A stretch of 35,077 nt of DNA from Pseudomonadota bacterium. GTDB lineage: Bacteria; Pseudomonadota; Gammaproteobacteria; Steroidobacterales; Steroidobacteraceae. The notes under the pieces were generated by a model. That model ran no database searches and was not told the origin of the DNA. It saw nothing but the letters and a program-made list of their open reading frames with translations. Below are positions 24,495 through 32,722 of the stretch, piece after piece; the stretch's first letter is position 1, and each line of letters starts with the position of its first letter. The DNA is taken from positions 1 to 35,077 of the forward strand of contig JAJYAM010000024.1 in assembly GCA_021779535.1 (NCBI GenBank). The letters run 5' to 3'. A program made the translations under genes and the position numbers.

Positions 24495-26669
24495 ATGGAC
24501 CGCCATCCACGCGCGTTCGACGACGTCGCCGAGTGCGTCGAAGCGACTCTCGCGCGCGTCGGTACCCGCATCGGTCTGGCGCTCCCGCTCGGCGTCGGCA
24601 AGCCGCACGCGATCGCGAACGAGTTCTACCGGCGCGCTCGCCGCGATCGTTCGATCCGGCTGCGGATATTCACCGCGCTGAGCCTCGAATTGCCGCGGGC
24701 GCGGAACGAACTCGAGCGCCGTTTCCTCGGCCCGCTCGTCGAACGGGTGTTCGGCGACTTCGTGCCGCTCGACTACGTCGCGGACCTTCACGCGGGCACC
24801 GTCCCGGAGAACGTCGAGATCGTCGAGTTCTACCTCGAGCCGGGAGCGTTCCTCGATTCCGCGCATGCCCAGCGGCATTACGTCAGCAGCAATTACACCC
24901 ACGTCGCCCGCGACCTCGCGAATCGGGGCGTGAACGTGATCGCGCAGCTGATCGCGAAGCGGCCGGCGGCCGGCGGCGCGGAATACAGCCTCGGGTCGAA
25001 CCCGGACCTCACGCTCGAACTGCTGCGGCGCCTGTCGGCGCAGCGTGAGGCCGGCGCCCTCGTCATGATCGGCGCACCGAACCGCCAGATGCCGTTCACG
25101 TTCGGACCGGCCGTGATCGGCGCCGGACAGCTCGACTTTCTGGTCGAGCACCCGCGATACGAGACCGATCTGTTCTCGCCGCCGAACCCCCGGTTGTCGA
25201 CCGTCGACTTCGCGATCGGGCTGCATGCCGCACGGCTCGTCCGCGATGCGGGCACGCTGCAGCTCGGGATCGGCGAAATCGGCGACGCGGTCGTCTACGC
25301 GCTGCAACTGCGGCACCAGCGGAACGAGGAATATCTCGGGATCCACCGGCAGCTGCGCACGCCCGAACGCTTCGGCCCCACGCCGGCGGGGATCGGCGGC
25401 GACGCTCCGTTCGAGACCGGGCTGTACGCGTGCACCGAGATGTTCGTCGACGGATTCCTCGAGCTCTATCGTGCCGGGATCCTGCGCCGCCGGGTGTACG
25501 ACGAGCTGCGCCTCCAGCGCCTGCTCGCCACGGGCACGGTCGAGGAATCGGTGGGCGCCGATTTCCTGCGCGCGCTGCCGGGCGCCGGCTTCTCCAACCC
25601 GTTGACGATGCGCGACTTCGGCGTCCTGCAGCGGTTCGGCGTGTTTCGCGCCGACTGCCGTTACGTCGACGGGCGGCTGGTCGGCCCCGACGGCGACGAA
25701 GTCGATGCGCGCCTCGACGATCCGCGGTGCGTCGACCGGATGGTTGCGAGCTGCTGCGGACGCCGGTTGCGCGGTGGAACGTTGTCGCACGCGGCGTTCT
25801 TCCTCGGATCGCGCGGTTTCTACGCGGCATTGCGCGAGATGCCGGAGGACGAGCGACGCCAGTTCCCGATGTGCGGCGTCGAGTTCACCAACCGGATCGA
25901 CGACGAGGACTGGGCGCTCAAGGTCGCGCAGCGCTCCCACGGGCGGTTCGTGAACACCGCGATGTTCGCGACGCTGCTCGGCGCCGCGGTCTCGGACGGA
26001 CTCGCGGACGGGCGCGTGGTGAGCGGCGTCGGCGGCCAGTACAACTTCGTCGCGATGGCGCACGCGCTGCCGGATGCACGCTCGATCCTCACGGTACGCA
26101 GCACGCGCACCCACGGCGGCCGCGTGACCTCGAACGTCGTCTGGAGCTACGCGCACGTGACGATCCCGCGTCATTTGCGCGACATCGTCGTGACCGAGTA
26201 CGGCGTCGCCGACCTCCGGGGCCGGTCGGACGAAGACGTGATCGCCGCGATGCTCAACGTAGCGGATTCGCGGTTCCAGGAGTCGCTCCTGCGCGAAGCG
26301 CAAGCCGCCGGCAAGATCTCGCGCGATTACCGGATCCCGGACGTCCATCGCAACAACACGCCGCGTGCGCTCGAGGAGACGTTCCTGCTGCCGCGCGCGC
26401 GCGGCCTGTTCTCGGACTTCCCCTTCGGGACCGACTTGACCCGGGAGGAGATCGTGCTCGCCGAGGCGCTCGGCGCGCTCGCCCGGCGCACCGCCGGGGT
26501 CGGCGGAAAGGCCCGCGCGCTGCTCGCGAGCCTCGCTTGGCGGCGTATCCCGGCGCGCGTCGAACCCTACCTCGAGCGGATGGGACTCGGCGCGCCGGCC
26601 ACGCGCGAAGAACGGCTCTGGCGGCGGCTGCTCGCGCGCGAGCTCGCCGCGCGGTCGCCGTCCCGCTGA
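24495..26669 (+). CDS. Acetyl-CoA hydrolase/transferase-family protein, long form
   Basis: Family I CoA-transferase fold: enzymes that hydrolyse acyl-CoA or move CoA between acids through a glutamyl-CoA intermediate. Seen in 724 aa: LQLGIGEIGDAVVYAL (CoA-binding turn), then ACTEMFVDGFLELY, whose Glu is the likely CoA-carrying residue, a central segment with SHAAFFLGSRGFYAALREMP, and the C-terminal signature SGVGGQYNFV with TEYGVADLRGRSDE. It is far longer than the 430-510 aa of simple members; the extra length is an N-terminal extension, an insertion between the first two motifs and a C-terminal Arg-rich tail. ATG 24495 has no clear ribosome site of its own and follows two mini-ORFs, suggesting coupled translation. 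Substrate unknown; the thiolase and aldehyde dehydrogenase upstream hint at acyl-CoA breakdown. Confidence 0.85.
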   Translation: MDRHPRAFDDVAECVEATLARVGTRIGLALPLGVGKPHAIANEFYRRARRDRSIRLRIFTALSLELPRARNELERRFLGPLVERVFGDFVPLDYVADLHAGTVPENVEIVEFYLEPGAFLDSAHAQRHYVSSNYTHVARDLANRGVNVIAQLIAKRPAAGGAEYSLGSNPDLTLELLRRLSAQREAGALVMIGAPNRQMPFTFGPAVIGAGQLDFLVEHPRYETDLFSPPNPRLSTVDFAIGLHAARLVRDAGTLQLGIGEIGDAVVYALQLRHQRNEEYLGIHRQLRTPERFGPTPAGIGGDAPFETGLYACTEMFVDGFLELYRAGILRRRVYDELRLQRLLATGTVEESVGADFLRALPGAGFSNPLTMRDFGVLQRFGVFRADCRYVDGRLVGPDGDEVDARLDDPRCVDRMVASCCGRRLRGGTLSHAAFFLGSRGFYAALREMPEDERRQFPMCGVEFTNRIDDEDWALKVAQRSHGRFVNTAMFATLLGAAVSDGLADGRVVSGVGGQYNFVAMAHALPDARSILTVRSTRTHGGRVTSNVVWSYAHVTIPRHLRDIVVTEYGVADLRGRSDEDVIAAMLNVADSRFQESLLREAQAAGKISRDYRIPDVHRNNTPRALEETFLLPRARGLFSDFPFGTDLTREEIVLAEALGALARRTAGVGGKARALLASLAWRRIPARVEPYLERMGLGAPATREERLWRRLLARELAARSPSR

Positions 26670-26706
26670 GCCGCGCCCGCGTCGTCGAGGACGCGTCGCG
26701 CGGCGC

Positions 26707-27168
26707 TCATCGCACCGGCAATTCTCGCGACTTCTGCACCGTGCGGAGCGCGAACGAGGAGTGCACGCGGGCGACGTTCGGCAGGCGCGTGAGATGCTGG
26801 CTGTGGAGGCGCTCGAAATCGGCGGTGTCGGCCAGCACGACTCGCAGCAGATAGTCGTACTCGCCGGACATCAGGTAGCACTCCATGACTTCGGGCACCC
26901 GGCGCACCGCGTCCTCGAACGCGCGCAACTGCGCCTGTTCCTGGCGCTCGAGCGTGATGTTCACGAAGACGTTCAACGGGCATCCGGCCTTCTGCTGATT
27001 GATCAGCGCCGCATAGCCCTCGATGAACCCCGCCTCCTCGAGTGCCCGTACGCGGCGCAGGCACGCGGACTCGGACAGGTTCACGGATTCGGCGAGCCGG
27101 TTGTTGGTGATGCGGCCGTCCAATTGGAGCGCGCGGAGGATCGCGCGGTCGTAGCGGTCGAGCTTCAT
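26707..27168 (-). CDS. Lrp/AsnC-family regulator, probably controlling ald
   Basis: Feast/famine regulator: N-terminal helix-turn-helix (residues about 4-60; LDRYDRAILRALQLDGRITN, then NLSESACLRRVRALEEAGFI) and a C-terminal ligand-binding domain (VPEVMECYLMSGEYDYLLRV). 153 aa, the usual size. Start ATG 27168 gives the standard Lrp opening; the frame to 27231 adds a stretch that overlaps the operator. Divergently placed Lrp-type genes commonly activate alanine dehydrogenase genes in response to alanine (AldR, BkdR-type systems). Two inverted repeats in the shared gap (27180-27201, 27248-27267) are the expected targets. Convergent with the acetyl-CoA hydrolase gene, 37 bp apart. Confidence 0.9.
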   Translation of the reverse strand: MKLDRYDRAILRALQLDGRITNNRLAESVNLSESACLRRVRALEEAGFIEGYAALINQQKAGCPLNVFVNITLERQEQAQLRAFEDAVRRVPEVMECYLMSGEYDYLLRVVLADTADFERLHSQHLTRLPNVARVHSSFALRTVQKSRELPVR

Positions 27169-27179
27169 GGTCCGCATTT

Positions 27180-27201
27180 TATTGCAGAAATTCCTGCAAT
27201 A
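27180..27201. promoter_or_regulatory. Inverted repeat, likely Lrp-type operator
   Basis: Arms TATTGCAG and CTGCAATA, 8 bp each, perfect, around a 6-bp AT-rich centre. Begins 12 bp upstream of the lrp start codon, so binding would also block lrp (autoregulation). Symmetry and AT-rich centre fit Lrp/AsnC sites. Confidence 0.6.
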
Positions 27202-27247
27202 GTCGAATTTTCCACCGTTCCGACCGCCCATCGACGCCGATTTCGCA

Positions 27248-27267
27248 GATCCGCCACTTCGCGGATC
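27248..27267. promoter_or_regulatory. Second inverted repeat upstream of ald
   Basis: Arms GATCCGC and GCGGATC with a 6-bp centre, about 67 bp from the first repeat and 56 bp before the ald start, around the expected ald promoter. The spacing is near six to seven helical turns, as in cooperative Lrp wrapping, but the sequence differs from the first repeat. Confidence 0.35.
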
Positions 27268-27322
27268 CGTAAGCTACGCGCGGCTTTTTTCGAATTCACC
27301 GGCCTTCGGGGGAGCGGCATCC

Positions 27323-28426
27323 ATGAAAATCGGCGTACCCAAAGAGATCAAAGTCCACGAATACCGCGTCGGGCTCGTGCCCGCCGGCGTTTCGGAACTG
27401 GTGCGCGCGGGGCACGAGGTCGCGGTCGAGACCGGCGCGGGCGCCGGCATCGGCTTCGACGACTCGCATTACCGCGCCGCGGGCGCGAGCATCGCGCCGG
27501 ACGCCGCGAAGGTGTTCGCGGACGCGGAACTGATCGTCAAGGTCAAGGAACCGCAACTGCCGGAGTGCCGGATGCTGCGGGCGGACCAGACCTTGTTCAC
27601 CTACCTGCACCTCGCGGCGGATCGCGAGCAAGCGCTCGCGCTGATGAAGTCGGGCACGACCGCGATCGCGTACGAGACCGTGACCGCGCAGGACGGCTCG
27701 TTGCCGCTGCTGACGCCGATGAGCGAAGTCGCGGGGCGGATGTCGGTGCAGGTCGGCGCCACCTGCCTGCAGAAGGCGAACGGCGGCTTCGGCGTGCTGC
27801 TCGGCGGGGTGCCCGGCGTCGCGCCCGCGAAGGTCGTGGTCCTCGGCGGCGGAGTGTCCGGTACCCACGCGGCCGAGATGGCCGTCGGGCTGCGCGCCGA
27901 TGTCACGGTCATCGACCGGTCCGTGAAGCGCTTGCGCGAGCTGTCGGCGATCTTCGGCAACCAATTGAAGACCCAGTACTCGACCACCCACGCGATCGAG
28001 GAACTCGTCCGTGACGCGGACCTGGTGATCGGCGCGGTGCTGATCGCCGGTGCGGCGGCACCGAAGCTGGTCACGCGCGACATGGTCCGGACGATGAAGG
28101 CCGGCGCCGTGCTCGTCGACATCGCGATCGACCAAGGCGGCTGCTTCGAGACGAGCCGGCCGACCACGCACGCGGCGCCGACGTTCGTCGAGGACGGCGT
28201 GATCCATTACTGCGTGACCAACATGCCGGGCGCCGTGCCGCGCACCTCGACCTTCGCACTGACCAACGCGACGCTCCCGTACGTGAAGGCGATCGCTGAT
28301 TCGGGGTGGCGCGAAGCGCTCGCGCGCGACCGCGGGCTCGCGCTGGGCTTGAACGTCTACGCCGGGCACATCACGCACGAGGCGGTCGCCCGTGCGCTCG
28401 ACGTCGAGTGCCGGCCGCTGCGCTGA
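27323..28426 (+). CDS. ald: Alanine dehydrogenase
   Basis: Interconverts L-alanine with pyruvate plus ammonia using NAD+, usually for alanine catabolism. Seen in 367 aa: [18 protein letters not shown] at the start, the substrate Lys in VKVKEPQ, catalytic His in TYLHLAADR, the NAD-binding [19 protein letters not shown], and the C-terminal [21 protein letters not shown], all hallmarks of Ald. GGGGGAG a few bases upstream supports ATG 27323. Divergent from the Lrp-family gene across a 154-bp gap with operator-like repeats, so alanine-responsive control is expected. Convergent with the MFS gene. Confidence 0.95.
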   Translation: MKIGVPKEIKVHEYRVGLVPAGVSELVRAGHEVAVETGAGAGIGFDDSHYRAAGASIAPDAAKVFADAELIVKVKEPQLPECRMLRADQTLFTYLHLAADREQALALMKSGTTAIAYETVTAQDGSLPLLTPMSEVAGRMSVQVGATCLQKANGGFGVLLGGVPGVAPAKVVVLGGGVSGTHAAEMAVGLRADVTVIDRSVKRLRELSAIFGNQLKTQYSTTHAIEELVRDADLVIGAVLIAGAAAPKLVTRDMVRTMKAGAVLVDIAIDQGGCFETSRPTTHAAPTFVEDGVIHYCVTNMPGAVPRTSTFALTNATLPYVKAIADSGWREALARDRGLALGLNVYAGHITHEAVARALDVECRPLR

Positions 28427-28481
28427 TCGGAGTCCGATCGCGATCGACCGCCCCCCCGAGGTCCCCCGGATCGCCGGGCGC

Positions 28482-29807
28482 TCAGGGGGGCGGGTCCGCC
28501 GGCGTCGTCCCTGCATCGACCGGCCGCGCCGGCTCGGCATCGGGCCCGCCGCGATGGTACGGGATCCACGAGTAGATCTCGGGCGACGTCTGCGGATAGG
28601 TCAGGAAGTCCTCGCGACCCCGATCGACCGGTCCCGCCCGCCGCCGCGCCAACCGCCACAGCGCGAATGCGGTGAACAGCACGGTCAAGCCGAACACGTA
28701 ACCGAAGAACGCGCCCGGCCGGCTCAGCTCGACCGCGACCGTGCCCGTCGTCGGACCGATCGCCGCGCCCAGCGCCCACACGAACAACAGCGTCGAGGAC
28801 AGCGCGATGTAGTCGCTGGACGGCGCCCGGTCGTTGGCGTGCGCGACACCGACCGCATAGAGACTCTCGCCGAGACCGCCGAACACCGCGAGCAGGATCG
28901 CGAGCACCGCGAACGGCGTGTGACCGCTCACCCGGAGCAACACGCCGGCGATACCGAGTATCGCCGCGCCGAGCCCGATCAGCGCGTACAGCCGGTCGAT
29001 GCGGTCCGAGAGATAGCCGATCGGCCATTGCAACAGCAAACTGCCCATCGAGAAGCTGGCCATCAGCACCACGATGTGCGCCTGGTCGAGGCCGAGCCGC
29101 TCGCCGAACAGCGGACCCGCGGTCGTGAACGCGGTGAGCACCAGGCCGTTCAACAGGCACGCGAGTACGCTGACCGGCGACGTGCGCACCGCCTTCGCGA
29201 TCTCCAGCTGCACGCGGTGCGGCCGCGCCGGCGCCCGTACCTCGATCGCCGCCATCGGCACCACCGCGAGCGTCGTCACGATGCCGGCGATCAGCAGGAA
29301 CTGCGGGCCGCTCGCGTCCAGGTTGCGCCCCAGTAGCTCGCCGAGCCCGAAGCACAGGCCGTACACCAGCACGTAGACCGTGAGGATGCGTCCGCGTTGC
29401 TCGTTCGGCGACAGCGCATTGAGCCAGCTCTCGACGACGACCGACAACCCGGCGGCGTTCAGCCCGATCATGAAGCGCAGCACGGCGATCGCCGGCGCCC
29501 CGCCGGCGAAGAACAATCCGAGGATCGCGACGGATTTCAAGCCGGCGAACGTCGCGTAGGCCCGCTCCGATCCCACCGGCGCGATGATCCGGTGCGCGTG
29601 CAGGCAGCCGACCAGGAAGCCGAGGCCTTCGGCGCTGCCCAGCAGGCCGATCGTCCCCGCCGACAGGCCGGCCGCCGAATACCGCAACGGCAGCAACGCG
29701 CCGAGCAGGCCGGCGCCGATCATGGTCAGGCCGGTGCCCGCGAGCGGCGGTGCGATGCGCAGCGCGACCGGTCGCGGCGCGTGGATTTCAGGCGAAGTCG
29801 TCGTCAC
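28482..29807 (-). CDS. MFS transporter, YcaD-like
   Basis: Inner membrane permease of about 441 aa with 12 predicted helices. Family features seen: VVVESWLNALSPNEQRGR in the first half, LVYGLCFGLGELLG, and GYLSDRIDRLYALIG in the loop before the second half (MFS motif A type). This combination is that of the YcaD/major facilitator group without a defined substrate. GTG 29807 is chosen because a TATAAT box lies at 29847-29852 on the - strand: longer starts would be upstream of the transcript. The C-terminal tail after the last helix is Pro/Asp-rich. Divergent from the TMADH-like gene; it might export or import that unit's substrate, but nothing in sequence proves it. Confidence 0.85.
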   Translation of the reverse strand: MTTTSPEIHAPRPVALRIAPPLAGTGLTMIGAGLLGALLPLRYSAAGLSAGTIGLLGSAEGLGFLVGCLHAHRIIAPVGSERAYATFAGLKSVAILGLFFAGGAPAIAVLRFMIGLNAAGLSVVVESWLNALSPNEQRGRILTVYVLVYGLCFGLGELLGRNLDASGPQFLLIAGIVTTLAVVPMAAIEVRAPARPHRVQLEIAKAVRTSPVSVLACLLNGLVLTAFTTAGPLFGERLGLDQAHIVVLMASFSMGSLLLQWPIGYLSDRIDRLYALIGLGAAILGIAGVLLRVSGHTPFAVLAILLAVFGGLGESLYAVGVAHANDRAPSSDYIALSSTLLFVWALGAAIGPTTGTVAVELSRPGAFFGYVFGLTVLFTAFALWRLARRRAGPVDRGREDFLTYPQTSPEIYSWIPYHRGGPDAEPARPVDAGTTPADPPP

Positions 29808-29846
29808 GTCGTTCGGTGCCGTGGTCGCTCGTGGCGGAGGCGGTCG

Positions 29847-29852
29847 ATTATA
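29847..29852 (-). promoter_or_regulatory. -10 box for the MFS gene
   Basis: Perfect TATAAT on the - strand, about 40 bp before the GTG start. No good -35 lies 16-18 bp upstream, so an activator or another -10-centred mode is possible. Confidence 0.45.
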
Positions 29853-29996
29853 GACACACGCGGCGCAACCGCGTGCGTCGATGGACCCTCCGAACACCGG
29901 CCGCCTTGCTACTGGACGATCGATCAATTAGGCTGCGACCGCTCGTCGGATCGCGGCGGGGAGCGCCGGGAACGGGCACCACGAGGTTCATCCTGC

Positions 29997-32069
29997 ATGC
30001 CGCGCAACCCACGCTTCGACATCCTGTTCGAACCCGTCCGGATCGGCCCGGTCACCGCACCGAATCGCTTCTATCAGGTGCCGCACGCCAGCGGGATGAC
30101 CAATGCGCTGCCGCACGTCCGCGCGAAGTTCCGGGAGACCAAGGCCGAGGGCGGCTGGGGTGTCGTGTGCACCGGCGCCGTGTCGATCCATCCGAGCTCC
30201 GACGATGCGCCGTTGCCGTTCGCGTCGCTCTGGGACGACGCGGACGTGCGCGCACACGCGCTGATGACCGAAGCGGTGCACCGGCACGGCGCGCTGGCCG
30301 GCGTGGAGCTGTGGCACGGCGGCGCGATCACGATGAACCGCACCAGCCGGATCGCGCCGTTGTCCCCGTCCGGAATGCCGTGGCTCTCGACGCACCTCGG
30401 ATTCATGGGGAATCTGCGCCCGCGGGCAATGGATCGGGCCGACATCCGGGAGCTGTTGCGCTGGCAGGCCGACGCCGCGAAGCGCGCCCTCGCCGCGGGC
30501 TTCGACATCGTCTACGTCTATGCCGGCATGGGCTATCTGCCCTACGAGTTCCTGCTGCCGGAGTACAACCGGCGCGGTGACGAATACGGCGGGTCGGTCG
30601 CGAACCGGACGCGCCTGGTCCGCGAGATGCTCGAGGTCACGCGCGACGCGGTCGGCGACCGATGCGCGGTCGCGCTGCGGATCAGTCTCGAGGAGTTGCG
30701 CGCGAAGCCGGGCACGCATGCGCTCTCGGAGGCGCACGAGGTCGTCGAGGCGCTCGCGGACGTGCCCGATCTGTGGGACGTGAAGATGGATTCGAGCCCG
30801 ACCGACTGCGCGCCGTCGCGCTTCTCGCCCGAGGGCAGCCACGAGCCGGTGATCGAATTCGTGAAGAAGATCACGAAGAAGCCGGTCGTCGGGGTCGGGC
30901 GTTTCACCTCCCCCGATTTCATGGTCTCGCAGATCCGCCGCGGCGTACTCGACCTGATCGGCGGCGCACGGCCGTCGATCGCGGACCCGTTCCTGCCCCG
31001 CAAGATCGACCAGGGGCGCGAACACGAGATCCGCGAATGCATCGGCTGCAACATCTGCATCTCCAGTTGGCACGACGGCGTGCCGGTGCGGTGCACGCAA
31101 AACCCGACCGCGGGCGAGGAGTGGCGGCGCGGCTGGCACCCGGAACGCGTCGAGCCGGCGGCGAGCGACAGCGCGATCCTGGTGGTCGGCGGCGGCCCGT
31201 CCGGACTCGAATGCGCGGTCACGCTCGCGCGCCGCGGCTATCGCGTGACGCTCGCGGATGCGGCCGCGGAATTCGGCGGCCGGCTGCGCTTCGAGACCCG
31301 CCTGCCGGGGTTGGCGACCTGGGGCAGGGTCGCCGATTGGCGCCTCGGGCAGCTTCGCGACCGCGCGAACGTGAGCCTGTTCCACGGCAGCTCGTTGACC
31401 GCCGACGACGTCCTCGGGTCCGAGCACGCGCACGTCGTCGTCGCGACCGGCGCGCGCTGGACGCGGATGCTGTACGCGGCGATCGAGTTCCCGACCGAGC
31501 CGTTCGACGCGCCCCGCGTGTACACGCCGGACGACATCGCCGCCGGCGCGGCGCCCGAGGGACCGACCGTCGTGTTCGACTTCGACAACTACTACCTCGG
31601 CGGCGCGATCGCCGAGCGGCTCGCGCGGTCGGACGTGGAGACCCATTACGTGACGACCGCGGGCAGCGCGTCCGCGTGGACGTTCATGACCAACGAGCTG
31701 CCGCTCGTGCATCGCGCGCTCGGATCGGCCGGCGTCACGATCCACACGTTACGCCGGGTCGCCGGATTCGACGGCCGGGAGATCGCGCTGGCGGACGTGT
31801 TCACGAACGCGCAGATCCGGCTCCGCTGCCGCTCGCTCGTGATCGTCGGCGTGCGCGAGCCGCGCGACGAGTTGTATCGGGAATTGCTCGCCCGGAGCGC
31901 GGAGTTCGAGCGCGCCGGCCTCCGTTCGGTGACCCGCATCGGCGATGCGCTGGCGCCCGGCGCGATCGTGCACGCGGTGCATTCGGGGCACCGGTACGCC
32001 CGCGAGCTCGACGCCGTACCGGCGGCGGACCCATACACGCGCGACTTCCCGCTGCATCGTGGACGGTAG
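29997..32069 (+). CDS. Trimethylamine-dehydrogenase-like FMN/[4Fe-4S]/FAD-fold oxidoreductase
   Basis: Same architecture as trimethylamine and dimethylamine dehydrogenases and 2,4-dienoyl-CoA reductase: an FMN TIM-barrel (residues about 5-335), an iron-sulfur site (Cys348, 351, 354, 366 in CIGCNICISSWHDG and on to CTQNPTAGEEWRRGWHPE, the last very close to TMADH), then a nucleotide-binding domain (VVGGGPSGLECA). 690 aa. Striking differences from Methylophilus TMADH: Cys30, which binds FMN covalently, is Ala31 here; cage residue Tyr60 is Ala61; active-site His172 is Met178; the cage Trp264 has no match. So the fold is certain but trimethylamine is an unlikely substrate. ATG 29997. A TetR gene overlaps its end by 11 nt. 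Confidence 0.88.
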   Translation: MPRNPRFDILFEPVRIGPVTAPNRFYQVPHASGMTNALPHVRAKFRETKAEGGWGVVCTGAVSIHPSSDDAPLPFASLWDDADVRAHALMTEAVHRHGALAGVELWHGGAITMNRTSRIAPLSPSGMPWLSTHLGFMGNLRPRAMDRADIRELLRWQADAAKRALAAGFDIVYVYAGMGYLPYEFLLPEYNRRGDEYGGSVANRTRLVREMLEVTRDAVGDRCAVALRISLEELRAKPGTHALSEAHEVVEALADVPDLWDVKMDSSPTDCAPSRFSPEGSHEPVIEFVKKITKKPVVGVGRFTSPDFMVSQIRRGVLDLIGGARPSIADPFLPRKIDQGREHEIRECIGCNICISSWHDGVPVRCTQNPTAGEEWRRGWHPERVEPAASDSAILVVGGGPSGLECAVTLARRGYRVTLADAAAEFGGRLRFETRLPGLATWGRVADWRLGQLRDRANVSLFHGSSLTADDVLGSEHAHVVVATGARWTRMLYAAIEFPTEPFDAPRVYTPDDIAAGAAPEGPTVVFDFDNYYLGGAIAERLARSDVETHYVTTAGSASAWTFMTNELPLVHRALGSAGVTIHTLRRVAGFDGREIALADVFTNAQIRLRCRSLVIVGVREPRDELYRELLARSAEFERAGLRSVTRIGDALAPGAIVHAVHSGHRYARELDAVPAADPYTRDFPLHRGR

Positions 32070-32709
32070 CGCACCGAAATTCCGGCGCAAGAGTGCCGCC
32101 GCACGGCGCCGGGCGTTGATCGACGCCACGTTGCGCAGCCTCGAGCGCCATGGGCGCGAAGGGGCGTCGATCCGCCGGATCAGCGCGATCGCCGGCGTGT
32201 CGAGCGGCCTGATCCATCATCACTTCCGCAGCAAGGCGCGGCTGATCGCCGCGGCCTACGAGTCGCTTGCGATCGAGCTGCAAGAGACGCTGTACCGGGA
32301 GTCCGCCGACCACGGCGGGTCGCCGCGCGAGCGCTTGAGCGCCTTGATTCGCGCGTCGTTCGCGCCGTCGATTCTCGAGCCGCGGATACTGAACGTCTGG
32401 CTGGTGTTCTGGAGCATGGTGATGCGTGCGCCCTCGATGCGCGCGGTTCACGACCGAACCTATCGTCGCTACCGGTCGATCCTCGGGAGACTGCTGCAGG
32501 CGGTCGGCCGCTCCCGTGGAGTGCGCGTGCGCGCGCGGCCCGCCGCGATCGCGCTGTCGGCGCTGCTCGACGGCCTGTGGATCGAGCTGTGCCTGAGTCC
32601 GGGGACGTTCCGGCCCACCGAAGCGGTGATGCTCTGTGAAAGCTGGGTGGACGCGCTGTGCGGCGGAGCGCTGCCCCAATTGTTGCAGCCGCGGAAGCGG
32701 CGGTCCTGA
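32059..32709 (+). CDS. TetR-family regulator, BetI-like
   Basis: N-terminal helix-turn-helix (residues about 15-62: RRALIDATLRSLERHG, then SIRRISAIAGVSSGLIHHHF) and a BetI-type ligand domain (NVWLVFWSMVMRAPSMRAVH). 216 aa. GTG 32059 overlaps the TMADH-like stop by 11 nt and is the last start before the DNA-binding domain, so translation is probably coupled; no separate promoter is needed. BetI-type repressors often respond to quaternary amines or aldehydes, which would suit an amine-oxidising neighbour, but the ligand cannot be read from the sequence. It likely regulates its own operon and perhaps the divergent MFS gene. Confidence 0.88.
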   Translation: MDGSAPKFRRKSAAARRRALIDATLRSLERHGREGASIRRISAIAGVSSGLIHHHFRSKARLIAAAYESLAIELQETLYRESADHGGSPRERLSALIRASFAPSILEPRILNVWLVFWSMVMRAPSMRAVHDRTYRRYRSILGRLLQAVGRSRGVRVRARPAAIALSALLDGLWIELCLSPGTFRPTEAVMLCESWVDALCGGALPQLLQPRKRRS

Positions 32710-32722
32710 GGAAATGGGAAAC

